From: Aquicoccus sp. G2-2 | GTDB lineage: Bacteria; Pseudomonadota; Alphaproteobacteria; Rhodobacterales; Rhodobacteraceae | Assembly (NCBI RefSeq): GCF_034555965.1 | Contig: NZ_JAYDCK010000003.1 | Span: 2,046,001-2,110,000, forward strand | Reading direction: 5' to 3' | Length of the DNA: 64,000 bases | In this document: piece by piece, positions 1 to 8,862 of the stretch | Layout: every line of letters begins with the position of its first letter | Position numbering within the stretch: position 1 is the first letter of the stretch | Made by a program: the position numbers and the translations under genes | The notes under the pieces: generated by a model | Told to the model about the DNA's origin: nothing | What the model saw: the letters and a program-made list of their open reading frames with translations, nothing else | Database searches by the model: none

Positions 1-143
1 CGGTGCCGTTCATCTTCCCTGAAATTTGGTTAACCCCGCCTTGCTGCGCCGCGGCAATTTTCTCTCATCGCCTGCGTGACAAGCCCGCGCGGCGCGCATA
101 TAAACCGGCCAAAATCGCATAGTCACGAAGGACAAATCACGCC

Positions 144-1063
144 ATGACGACCCTTGTTTTCGGCCATAAAAGCCCCGATACAGACTCCACCGGATCGCCG
201 ATCCTCTGGTCATGGTATCTCAATGAAATCAAAGGTGTAGACGCCAAACCCGCGCTGCTGGGAGAGCCCAACACCGAAGCCGCCTTCATGCTGGCACACT
301 GGAAGCTCGACAAGCCCGAAATCATCTCCACCGTCCCCCCGGCGCGCCGGTCGTCATCGTCGATACCAACAACCCCGCCGAATTGCCCGACGGCATCAAC
401 GCCGCCGATATCCGCGAAATCATCGACCATCACAAGCTCACCGGCGGTCTTGAAACGGCCGGCCCCATCGACATCACCATCCGCCCCCTCGCCTGCACCG
501 CGACCATCATGCTTGATAAAATCGGTAGTGATTACAGCAAATTACCGGACCCCGTAAAAGGTGCGGCGCTGACCTGCATCTTGTCCGATACGCTCGAATT
601 CCGCTCCCCCACCACCACCGATCACGACCGCGCCGTGGCCGAAAAACTGGCCGCCGATCTGGGTATTTCGATCCCCGATTACGCCGCTGAAATGTTCGCG
701 GCGAAGTCCGATGTCTCCGCCTTCGCAGATGCAGAATTGCTGCGCATGGACTCCAAGGAATACACCGTCTCCGGCACTAAATTCCGCGTCTCCGTGCTCG
801 AAACCACCGCCCCGGCAACGCTCCTTGACCGCAAGGCCAGCCTGCTGAAATCAATGGAGAAAGTCGCCTCCGAAGACGGCGTCGATCAGGTGCTATTATT
901 CGTGATCGACATCCTCAACGAAGAAGCCACCCTGCTGGTGCCCAACGATCTGGTGCGCACGCTGGCAAAGAAAAGCTTCAACGCCGACGCCACCGGCGAT
1001 ACCGTCACCCTACCCGGCGTGATGAGCCGCAAGAAACAGATCATCCCGAACCTGACAATCTAA
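144..1063 (+). pseudogene. ppaC: Manganese-dependent inorganic pyrophosphatase, one-base frameshift
   Basis: Family II (DHH-type) pyrophosphatase, which hydrolyses PPi to phosphate in the cytoplasm. The N-terminus carries the metal-site signature FGHKSPDTDS (residues 6-15), and the later part has the DHH motif in EIIDHHKLTGG and a C-terminal DHHA2-like half ending MSRKKQIIPNL. The gene is split: the first frame runs from 144 and the second takes over at the C run at 335-340. Adding one C there gives TVPPGAPVVIVDTNN and a continuous protein of about 306 residues, the normal family length. This is therefore probably an assembly error rather than a dead gene. The start has AAGGAC about ten bases upstream. 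Function confident; intact status inferred. Confidence 0.85.
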
Positions 1064-1080
1064 ATATCTGGAAATGAACG

Positions 1081-1109
1081 AATAAAAGCGCCCCAACGGC
1101 GCTTTTATT
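1081..1109 (+). terminator. Rho-independent terminator after ppaC
   Basis: A perfect 12-bp inverted repeat (arms AATAAAAGCGCC at 1081-1092 and its complement at 1098-1109) with a five-base loop and A/T-rich flanks. It lies 18 bases after the ppaC stop and before the convergent aminotransferase gene, so it could stop transcription from both sides. Confidence 0.75.
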
Positions 1110-1129
1110 CACCCGAACCACTGCTGCGT

Positions 1130-2380
1130 TTACTCCGCGATTTCCTGCATCGCGGTCAAGAACCGCGCCACTTCGCCGACCGAATTATAGTGGCAAAGCG
1201 ATACCCGCACACAGCCATCAAGCTCCAGCGGCTCCAGCACGTTGCCCGAGTAATGATCCGGCTTGCGGGTATGCGTCCTGATCCCCGCCGCATTCAGCCG
1301 CTCCACCACCTCAAGCGCGCTAACCCCCTCAACCGTAAGCGAAACCAACCCTTCGCGCGCCGGGTTATCCGGCCCGCCGATCAATCCAACCCTGTCCATA
1401 TCGGCCAACCCTTTAAGGTTGCCGGTGCCGTGGATCATCGCTTGCGTGAGCCGCGCTTCTTGGCCATGAATCGCCTCCCCCGCCGCGCGGATACGCGCCG
1501 CGCGTTCCGTCTCGTCTGAAACCTCACCGCCCAGCCAGTCAAGATAGGCCACGACGTCTGACAACGTCGCCCACGCGCCGGTGTCCCGCGTCCCCATCTC
1601 CCAGTTTTTTTCCGGTCCGTTCAATAGGTTGTTATGCGGCATCATTGCCAGCCGATCACTGACCCAAGCCAGCCCATACCCATGGCGCGAAAACATCTTG
1701 TAGGGCGAAATCACATAGCCATCGACACCCAATTCAGCCAGATCAACACTGCCATGCGCGGCGTGCTGAATGCCGTCCACGATGATGAAACACTCCGGGC
1801 TCACCGCCCGGATCGCCGCAGCAACAGCGCCCACATCCACCGCCATGCCGGTGACAGGCGAGGTATGCAGGATCGTGGCCACCCGCACATCCCCGGTGAT
1901 CTCCGGGCGGTAATGCTCCACCCCCACGGTGCCGGTTAAATCGTCATGCGCCACAAGCACATGCGCCATCCCCGCGACCTCGGTCCAGCGCGCCGCCGCA
2001 CTGCGCGTCGCCGGATGCTCCAATGTCGAGCCAAGCAACCGCCCGCCCCCCGCCGCAAGGCACGCGGCCGAGATCAGCCGGAACAACAACTCCGTGCCGC
2101 TTTCACCCAGAAAGAACTGCCCACCCGGCGCATTCATCATCTCCGCCATATCGGCACGCGCCTTGGCAATCACCTCGACAAGCGCCCGACTGGCCACGTT
2201 ATCGCGCCCTTGATTGTCAGGGATCGCGGCATAAAACCCGCTGGTTTCAACCACGGAATTGAGCGTCAGCGCGCCGCCGGCATTCTCAAAAAATACCCGT
2301 TCCCCCTGAAACGGATCGCTCTGCACATGCGCAAATCGCGCCCGGATACGCTCAAGAAGATCATCTGAAATCATCGACAT
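1130..2380 (-). CDS. Class V aminotransferase, cysteine-desulfurase-like
   Basis: PLP-dependent fold-type I enzyme of 416 residues, related to NifS/SufS-like proteins. The PLP lysine is in SPYKMFSRHGYG, and FIIVDGIQHAAHG matches the region that holds the cofactor-binding aspartate. It opens with the N-terminal FFENAGGALTL typical of the 'cysteine desulfurase-like' subgroup. The start at 2380 is chosen because GAGGGAGAG lies just upstream; an in-frame ATG nine codons earlier lacks such a site. It follows glyA on the same strand with about 60 bases between, so the two may be co-transcribed. There are no suf/isc genes nearby, so a role in FeS assembly is not supported, and the substrate is unknown. 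Confidence 0.75.
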   Translation of the reverse strand: MSMISDDLLERIRARFAHVQSDPFQGERVFFENAGGALTLNSVVETSGFYAAIPDNQGRDNVASRALVEVIAKARADMAEMMNAPGGQFFLGESGTELLFRLISAACLAAGGGRLLGSTLEHPATRSAAARWTEVAGMAHVLVAHDDLTGTVGVEHYRPEITGDVRVATILHTSPVTGMAVDVGAVAAAIRAVSPECFIIVDGIQHAAHGSVDLAELGVDGYVISPYKMFSRHGYGLAWVSDRLAMMPHNNLLNGPEKNWEMGTRDTGAWATLSDVVAYLDWLGGEVSDETERAARIRAAGEAIHGQEARLTQAMIHGTGNLKGLADMDRVGLIGGPDNPAREGLVSLTVEGVSALEVVERLNAAGIRTHTRKPDHYSGNVLEPLELDGCVRVSLCHYNSVGEVARFLTAMQEIAE

Positions 2381-2407
2381 ACGGCACTCTCCCTCGTTCG
2401 GCCCCAT

Positions 2408-2432
2408 GCGTAGGGTGGGGTTTCACCCCACC
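2408..2432. repeat. Dispersed palindromic repeat R1, copy 1
   Basis: A 25-base element beginning GCGTAGGGTGGGG and ending in the complementary CCCCACC, giving a GGTGGGG/CCCCACC hairpin with a TTTCA-type loop. Near-identical copies are at 21960-21984 and 33934-33958, and a diverged copy (21 of 25 identical) is at 23797-23821. Confidence 0.8.
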
Positions 2433-2439
2433 TGCCGCC

Positions 2440-3723
2440 TCACAGCCCCGGATAGATTGGAAACTTCGCGCAAAGCCCGGCCACCTCGGCCTTCACCTTG
2501 GCCTCGACCTGCGCATTGGCCTCTTCGCCGTTTGCGGCCAACCCGTCGATCACCTCGATAATCCAATCCCCGATCTGGCGGAACTCCGCGTCGCCAAAAC
2601 CCCGCGTCGTCCCCGCCGGAGAGCCAAGCCGCACACCACTGGTGATCGTCGGTTTTTCCGGGTCAAACGGCACACCATTCTTGTTGCAGGTAATATGTGC
2701 CCGGCCCAATGCTTTTTCAGTGGCGTTGCCCTTCACCCCCTTGGGCCGCAGATCGACCAGCAAAACATGCGTGTCCGTCCCCCCGGTCACCAGATCAAGC
2801 CCGCCTTTCATCAACTGGTCGCCCAGTGCGCGCGCGTTTTTCACCACCGCCTGTGCATAGGTCTTGAACTCCGGGCGCAGCGCCTCGCCAAAGGCCACCG
2901 CCTTGGCCGCGATCACATGCATCAACGGGCCACCCTGAATGCCCGGAAAAATCGCCGAGTTCACCTTCTTCGCAATTTCTTCATCATTTGTGAGGATCAT
3001 CCCTCCACGCGGCCCACGCAATGTCTTGTGGGTCGTCGTCGTTGCAACATGCGCATACGGGAACGGGCTTGGGTGCTCGCCCGCCGCCACCAACCCGGCG
3101 AAATGCGCCATATCAACATGGAGGAGTGCGCCCACACTATCGGCAATCTCGCGCATCCGCGCAAAATCAATCTGCCGTGGAATGGCGGAGCCACCAGCGA
3201 TAATCAGTTTGGGCTGATGCTCTTTCGCCAATGCCTCGACCTGATCGTAGTCGAGCATCTGATCCTGCTTGCGCACGCCATACTGTACAGCATTGAACCA
3301 TTTGCCCGATTGGTTGGGCCGTGCCCCATGGGTCAGATGCCCGCCCGCATCAAGGCTCATGCCAAGGATCGTGTCACCCGGCTTCAACAGCGCCTGATAG
3401 ACACCCTGATTGGCTTGCGAGCCGGAATTGGGCTGCACATTGGCAAATTCGCACCCAAACAGCGCCTTTGCCCGGTCTATCGCCAGATTTTCAGCAATAT
3501 CAACAAACTGGCACCCGCCATAATAGCGCCGCCCCGGATAACCTTCGGCGTATTTGTTGGTCATCACCGAGCCTTGCGCCTCCATCACCGCGCGGCTGAC
3601 GATGTTCTCGCTGGCGATCAGCTCGATCTCGTCACGCTGGCGGCCCAGCTCTTTCTCAATAGCGCCGAAAATCTCCGGGTCACGTTGGGCCAACTCTTCG
3701 CTGAAAAAACCTTTATCGGGCAT
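2440..3723 (-). CDS. glyA: Serine hydroxymethyltransferase
   Basis: Interconverts serine and glycine using tetrahydrofolate and PLP, supplying one-carbon units in the cytoplasm. At 427 residues it is full length. The PLP-lysine motif is plain ([16 protein letters not shown]), as are the N-terminal [13 protein letters not shown] and [14 protein letters not shown] signatures. GGAG lies about ten bases before the ATG. The class V aminotransferase gene follows on the same strand, separated only by repeat R1. Confidence 0.97.
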   Translation of the reverse strand: MPDKGFFSEELAQRDPEIFGAIEKELGRQRDEIELIASENIVSRAVMEAQGSVMTNKYAEGYPGRRYYGGCQFVDIAENLAIDRAKALFGCEFANVQPNSGSQANQGVYQALLKPGDTILGMSLDAGGHLTHGARPNQSGKWFNAVQYGVRKQDQMLDYDQVEALAKEHQPKLIIAGGSAIPRQIDFARMREIADSVGALLHVDMAHFAGLVAAGEHPSPFPYAHVATTTTHKTLRGPRGGMILTNDEEIAKKVNSAIFPGIQGGPLMHVIAAKAVAFGEALRPEFKTYAQAVVKNARALGDQLMKGGLDLVTGGTDTHVLLVDLRPKGVKGNATEKALGRAHITCNKNGVPFDPEKPTITSGVRLGSPAGTTRGFGDAEFRQIGDWIIEVIDGLAANGEEANAQVEAKVKAEVAGLCAKFPIYPGL

Positions 3724-3901
3724 GGGATATGTCTCCGTCGCTGGGAAATTACGCTTGGTGTTCGTGTTTTCTCCTAATCCAATCGCTTACGCTCTGGAAG
3801 GGCGATTGCGACCAATCCCCTTGCCAGCGCGGCGCGCATCGTGCAGGTGAATAAGAAAAGTCGCCAATCGGAACCTCCGCCGCCAATCGGAAACCCGCAT
3901 C

Positions 3902-4663
3902 ATGAGCCTGAAACTCGCCTTCGCCGCCTCCGACGCCCCCGAGGCGCAAACCGCCCGCATCGCGTTGGCAAACCAATACGGCGATGTCGATGAAGCCCGC
4001 GCCGATGTCATCGTGGCGCTCGGCGGTGACGGCTTCATGCTGCACACGCTACACCGCACCGAAGGCACCGATATGCCGGTTTACGGGATGAACCGCGGCA
4101 CCGTCGGATTCCTGATGAACGAATATTCGGTGACCAATCTGGCAGAGCGCGTCGCCCAGGCCGAAGAAACCGTCATCAACCCGCTGTCGATGAAAGCCAC
4201 ACGCGGCGATGGCACGACGCATGAAGCCCTTGCAATAAACGAAGTCTCGCTCCTGCGCATGGGCCCGCAGGCCGCCAAGCTGAAAATCACCGTCGATGGC
4301 AAGGAACGGATGGAAGAATTGGTCTGCGATGGCGCACTGGTCTCCACCCCGGCAGGCTCGACCGCCTATAACTATTCCGCGCATGGCCCTATTCTTCCCA
4401 TAGGCTCTGACGTTTTGGCGCTCACTGCCATCGCGCCCTTCCGCCCCCGGCGCTGGCGCGGCGCGCTCTTGCCCAAAGGCGCAGACGTTCGGATCGACGT
4501 GCAAGACCCCGAAAAACGCCCGGTGATGGCCGATGCCGATTCACGCGCCGTGCTCTATGTCGAAGTGGTGGAAATCCGCTCCGAACCCACCATCCGCCAC
4601 CGCCTGCTGTTCGATCCCGGCCATGGCCTTGAAGAGCGCCTCATCCGCGAGCAATTTGTCTGA
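3902..4663 (+). CDS. nadK: NAD kinase
   Basis: Phosphorylates NAD to NADP using ATP. It has 253 residues with the catalytic GGDG motif at 41-44 (VALGGDGFMLHTLH), the NRGTVGFLMNE element, and STPAGSTAYNYSAHGPI, the conserved nucleotide-binding segment. This short length, without an N-terminal extension, is normal for alphaproteobacteria. The ribosome-binding site is weak. A 12-base direct repeat (CGCCAATCGGAA at 3862 and 3881, 19-base period) lies just upstream of the start. The gene is monocistronic or followed by the unrelated exported protein gene 110 bases on. Confidence 0.93.
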   Translation: MSLKLAFAASDAPEAQTARIALANQYGDVDEARADVIVALGGDGFMLHTLHRTEGTDMPVYGMNRGTVGFLMNEYSVTNLAERVAQAEETVINPLSMKATRGDGTTHEALAINEVSLLRMGPQAAKLKITVDGKERMEELVCDGALVSTPAGSTAYNYSAHGPILPIGSDVLALTAIAPFRPRRWRGALLPKGADVRIDVQDPEKRPVMADADSRAVLYVEVVEIRSEPTIRHRLLFDPGHGLEERLIREQFV

Positions 4664-4773
4664 TCCGGTGATCCTCTGGAATTTTCCATGGCTTTCCGCA
4701 CCGGGTTTTGCCAAGCTTGCCTTGGCATAAGTGGCGCCTCCACGAGCGCGCCGCAAACAACAGGAGGATCCCC

Positions 4774-5631
4774 ATGATACGTCTTCTGCCCATAACCACC
4801 ATCGCCGCGACACTGAGCCTCACCGCCACAGCGGCATTCGCCGATTGCGCAACCGATGCGCAAATCAACACCTTCGTCGAGGAATACCTCGCCAAGACTC
4901 CGACCGAGGCGCTCTCGGCAGGCGGCAGCATGGCCGATGCGCTCTGCTCGCAGGAAAAGCTGGTGCAGGCGCTCATTCCCCATCTTGGCCCTGTCGTGGG
5001 CTACAAGGCCGGGCTGACCAGCAAACCCTCGCAGGAGCGTTTCGGCACGACCGAACCGGTGCGCGGTGTGCTCTATCGCGACATGCTGCTGGACGATGGC
5101 GCGGAAATCCCCGCCCATTTCGGCACCATTCCGCTGCTCGAAGGCGATTTGGTTCTCGTCGTCGGCGATGATGCCATCAACAACGCCAAGACCCCGGAAG
5201 AGGCGATGCAGCATATCTCTGCCGTGCGCCCGTTCATCGAGTTGCCCGACCTCACACTTGCCAAGGGTCAACCGATCACCGGCGTTACCCTGACGGCAAT
5301 GGGCGTGGCCGTGCGGCTGGGCGTGCTGGGCGCTCCGATCCCGGTCAAGGACCCCAACGCCATGCTCGAAGCCTTGGCCGCGATGAAAGTCACCGTAAAA
5401 GCCAGTGATGGCAGCGTTCTGGCCGAAGCCCCCGGCTCTGCCGTGCTGGGCAACCCGGTCAATTCCGTGCTCTGGCTGATGCAAAGCGGGATCACGTTGA
5501 AAAAGGGCGATCTGGTCAGCGTTGGCTCCATCGGGCCACTCTTGCCGCCCGCCAAGGCGGGCAGTGGTGCCAGCGTCACCTATGATGGTCTGCCGGGCAA
5601 TCCCACCGTCAGCGTCAAGTTCAAAAGCTGA
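4774..5631 (+). CDS. Exported FAH-fold protein, 2-keto-4-pentenoate hydratase-like
   Basis: 285 residues, beginning with a classical signal peptide (positively charged start, hydrophobic stretch, cleavage expected after TAAFA). The rest resembles the hydratase/decarboxylase branch of the fumarylacetoacetase fold (GYKAGLTS near residue 80, GTIPLLEGDLVLVVGDDA, AVLGNPVNSVLWL). These enzymes normally work on 2-oxo acids in aromatic meta-cleavage in the cytoplasm, so a periplasmic version is unusual. AGGAGG lies six bases before the ATG at 4774, which supports this start and hence the signal peptide. No catabolic neighbours are present, so the substrate is unknown. Confidence 0.75.
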   Translation: MIRLLPITTIAATLSLTATAAFADCATDAQINTFVEEYLAKTPTEALSAGGSMADALCSQEKLVQALIPHLGPVVGYKAGLTSKPSQERFGTTEPVRGVLYRDMLLDDGAEIPAHFGTIPLLEGDLVLVVGDDAINNAKTPEEAMQHISAVRPFIELPDLTLAKGQPITGVTLTAMGVAVRLGVLGAPIPVKDPNAMLEALAAMKVTVKASDGSVLAEAPGSAVLGNPVNSVLWLMQSGITLKKGDLVSVGSIGPLLPPAKAGSGASVTYDGLPGNPTVSVKFKS

Positions 5632-5639
5632 CCGCTCGC

Positions 5640-5668
5640 GCGGCGCGGCGGCACCTGCCCCGCGCCGC
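5640..5668. terminator. Hairpin between convergent genes
   Basis: A nine-base-pair GC stem (GCGGCGCGG at 5640-5648 and CCGCGCCGC at 5660-5668) lies between the stops of the FAH-fold gene and prpE. No T run follows, so it is only a candidate bidirectional terminator. Confidence 0.4.
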
Positions 5669-5676
5669 AGCGTGGC

Positions 5677-7568
5677 TTACCCTTTGGCGTAGCCAATCTC
5701 ACGCAAAGCGCCCGCAATCTCGTCAAGGATGGCCGGGTCGTCGATTGTTGCCGGCATCTTCCAATTGGCATTGTCCGCAATTGCCACCATCGTGGCGCGC
5801 AAAATCTTGCCCGAGCGCGTTTTCGGCAATCGGTCCACCACCACTGCAAGCTTGAACGCCGCGACCGGCCCGATTTTCTCGCGCACCAAGGCCACCGCTT
5901 CGGCCCTCACCTCATCGAGCGGCCTGTTGCACCCGGCGTTCAGGCATAGAAAACCCACCGGCAATTCGCCCTTCAGGTCATCACTCACCCCGATCACCGC
6001 GCACTCGCCCACATCCGGGTGCCCGGCCAGCACCTCTTCAATCGCGCCGGTGCTGATCCGGTGGCCCGCCACGTTGATCACATCATCGGTCCGCGCCATG
6101 ATGAAGACATAACCATCCTCATCCACCAACCCGGCATCACCGGTGTCGTAATAGCCCGGGAACCGCTCAAGGTAGCTTTTGCGGAAACGATCATCTGCAT
6201 TCCACAGCGTCGGCAACGTGCCCGGCGGCAGCGGCAGCTTGAGCGCAATCGCCCCCAACTCGCCCGTAGGCAGCGGTTTGCCATCCTCGCCCAACACCTC
6301 CAGCTCATACCCCGGCATTACCACCGATGAACTGCCAAGCTTGACCGGCAAAAGCTCGACCCCGACAGGGTTTCCCACGATCGTCCAACCGGTTTCGGTC
6401 TGCCACCAATGGTCGATCACCGGCACGCCAAGCTGTTGTTGCGCCCAAACGATCGTGGCCGGATCAGCCCGCTCCCCGGCAAGGTATAGAATACGCAGGC
6501 AGGAAAGATCGTATTTCTTGACAAACTCGCCCTTCGGGTCTTCCCGCTTGATCGCGCGAAATGCGGTGGGCGCGGTGAAAAAGCTTTTCACGTCATGCTC
6601 TGAAATCACCCGCCAGAACGTGCCCGCATCCGGCGTGCCCACCGGCTTGCCCTCGAAAACGATAGTGGTGTTGCCATGAATAAGCGGCGCATAGGTGATA
6701 TAGCTGTGCCCCACGACCCAACCCACATCCGACGCCGCCCAGAACACCTCGCCCGGATCGACATTATAAATGTTCTTCATCGACCAGTTCAGCCCGACAA
6801 GCTGCCCGGCGGTGTGCCGGATCACGCCCTTGGGCTGGCCCGTCGTGCCCGACGTATAAAGGATATAGGAGGGATGATTGCCCTCCACCGGCAGGCAATC
6901 GGCAGGCTCCACCCCTTCTTGCGCACCGTACCAGTCGAAATCGCGGCCTTCGATCAGTTCTGCTTTGCTTTCCTCGCGTTGCAGGATCAGCGTAAAATCC
7001 GGCTTGTGGCTGGCAATCTCGATGGCACCATCCAGAAGCGGCTTGTAGTCTACCACCCGCCCCGGCTCCAGCCCGCAGGAAGCCGCCATGATGGCCTTGG
7101 GCTTGGCATCGTCGATCCGCACTGCCAATTCATTGGCGGCAAACCCACCAAACACCACCGAATGAACCGCCCCGATCCGCCCACAGGCCAGCATTGCCTC
7201 CACGGCTTGCGGCACCATCGGCATATAGATCACCACCCGGTCGCCCTTTTCCACGCCCTTGGCGCGTAGCGCCCGGCAAGCCGCGCCACGCGGTCTTGCA
7301 ACTGGGCAAAGCTGATACGCTCCTTGCGCCCGGTGATCGGGCTGTCATAGATGATCGCCGCCTGATCCCCCCGGCCCGCTTTCACATGCCGATCCACTGC
7401 GTTCCAGCAGGTGTTGCACTTGGCATCCGCGAACCATTCATAAAGCCCATCGCCAAGATCGCTTAACGCCTTGGTTGGCGCCTCGTCCCAGTCAATCTCT
7501 TTGGCCGCCTCCATCCAGAATGCCTCCGGATCGGCTTTCCAGCTGTCATAAACTTCACGGTATCCCAT
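5677..7568 (-). pseudogene. prpE: Propionyl-CoA synthetase, one-base frameshift
   Basis: AMP-forming acyl-CoA synthetase that activates propionate (or acetate) to the CoA thioester. The C-terminal part has the adenylation signatures YTSGTTGQPKGV, YDTGDAGLVDEDGY and the conserved lysine segment LPKTRSGKILR. The N-terminal part starts MGYREVYDSWKADPEAFW, typical of PrpE rather than Acs, after an AGGAGGAG site. The two parts are in different frames; adding one base at the CCC at 7272-7274 gives LAGALRAKGVEKGDRV and about 630 residues, the expected length. An assembly error is more likely than gene loss. Choice of propionate over acetate is by family resemblance. Confidence 0.85.
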
Positions 7569-7884
7569 GGCATACTCCTCCTCGGCGATGTGACTGAATA
7601 CTCCTGCGCACGGTGCCGGGGCAAGCCTCTCGGGGTGGCCCGCGTCAGTTTCACGCAAGGGGGTCAGGGCTCCTTTGATCCAACATTCTTGAATGTCGCA
7701 AAGCTCCGGCACCGATGCAAGCAACTCCAGTTCCGGCCACCAGATACCCGCAAGAACCACCTGATTTCGCGAAATTTACAGACAAGTTTCAACAACTCGT
7801 CTTTCTGCCGGTCCGGCTAACCGTTCCTTAGGCTGCTGCGGTCAAATTCGCTCGCATGTTTCAAGATCATGAGGAGCGGCAAAA
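7569..7884. other. Divergent intergenic region between prpE and the Hint gene
   Basis: 316 bases with no convincing gene. The one notable element is a perfect 12-base palindrome, ATTTCGCGAAAT at 7764-7775, which may be an operator serving either divergent gene. Short open frames here lack ribosome sites and are not supported. Confidence 0.5.
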
Positions 7885-8850
7885 ATGCCCCAGGACATTT
7901 CCAACGTATATCAATACTCTGGCAGCCTTGCGGCGGTTGATTTGCTCAGCGGCAGCAGCACCATCCTTCTGAACGCTTTCGGCCCCTCCGAAACCGGCAC
8001 CGTGAATGACGATGATGGCATTCTGTCAACCGCGGATGACGGAACGACAACCTATAATGGCGTCCCGATCACCTATATCGGCAGCGGCACGGTGCAGCCG
8101 GGGGTGAATGTCGGTGGTCTCATTGTCGGGCTCGGCGCCCAAAAAGATGTCGTCATTTTCGAGGCGGGCGGAACGACCTACTTCCACTATCCCGATGGCC
8201 CGCCTAGCATTACCGGCGCGGTTGCACTTGTCGTCGACATCGAGTCCTCCCCGCATCAGGTCTATACGCCCGTTTGTTTTGCCAAGGGTACACTGATCCG
8301 AACGCCAGAAGGCGATTTGCCGATCGAAGAGTTGAGCGTCGGCGATCTGGTGTTTGACCGGGGCGGCGCAGAGCATGAGATTCAATGGATCGGTAGCCGC
8401 CACCTGCATCTTGCCCGTTCTGCGCAGTTCGACAAGTGGAACCCGGTGCGAATATCACGCAATACGTTCGGCGATGGCTGCCCATATGTGGATACCTACC
8501 TGTCACAACAGCATCGCATCTGCGTGGCCTCGCCACAGCTTGAGCTGCTGACAGGGTCCAATGAATGCTTGGTCGCGGCAAGACTGCTGACCAATGACAC
8601 AACAATCCGAATTGACCGCTCGCGCAGCGAAATCACCTATCTGCATATCCTGTGCGAAGAACATGTGATCCTGATTGCCAACGGCATGGAAGCCGAAAGC
8701 ATGTCACTCGGCCCGACCGCGATGGCGGGCGTCACGCAAGCAGGTCGCCAGGAAATAACCGCCCTGTTCCCCGAGCTTGAGATGCCGCTCGTGCTTCCTG
8801 CTCTGAAACAACACGAGGCGGCGTTGCTAATACATGACTGGGTGAACTGA
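7885..8850 (+). CDS. Hint-domain protein (Hint_2 type)
   Basis: 321 residues. The N-terminal 125 residues are rich in Gly, Thr and Asp and have no recognised domain. The Hint (hedgehog/intein) module begins around residue 130 at VCFAKGTLIRTPEGDLPIE, with the nucleophilic Cys followed by VGDLVFDRGG and the QHRIC block. Such stand-alone Hint proteins are abundant in Rhodobacterales and are often secreted. They are thought to self-process, but partners are rarely known. GAGGAGCGG precedes the ATG. No secretion genes are adjacent. The cleavage role is inferred from the fold only. Confidence 0.8.
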   Translation: MPQDISNVYQYSGSLAAVDLLSGSSTILLNAFGPSETGTVNDDDGILSTADDGTTTYNGVPITYIGSGTVQPGVNVGGLIVGLGAQKDVVIFEAGGTTYFHYPDGPPSITGAVALVVDIESSPHQVYTPVCFAKGTLIRTPEGDLPIEELSVGDLVFDRGGAEHEIQWIGSRHLHLARSAQFDKWNPVRISRNTFGDGCPYVDTYLSQQHRICVASPQLELLTGSNECLVAARLLTNDTTIRIDRSRSEITYLHILCEEHVILIANGMEAESMSLGPTAMAGVTQAGRQEITALFPELEMPLVLPALKQHEAALLIHDWVN

Positions 8851-8862
8851 CTGTCGCCACGC

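Noticed and set aside
1-143. Upstream regulatory element or partial gene at the left edge
   Set aside because: TATAAA near 99 might be a -10, but no matching -35 or coding frame is convincing.
2695-3777. 360-codon plus-strand frame across glyA
   Set aside because: It is antisense to an unmistakable SHMT gene; long antisense frames are expected at this GC content, and the translation has no recognisable domain.
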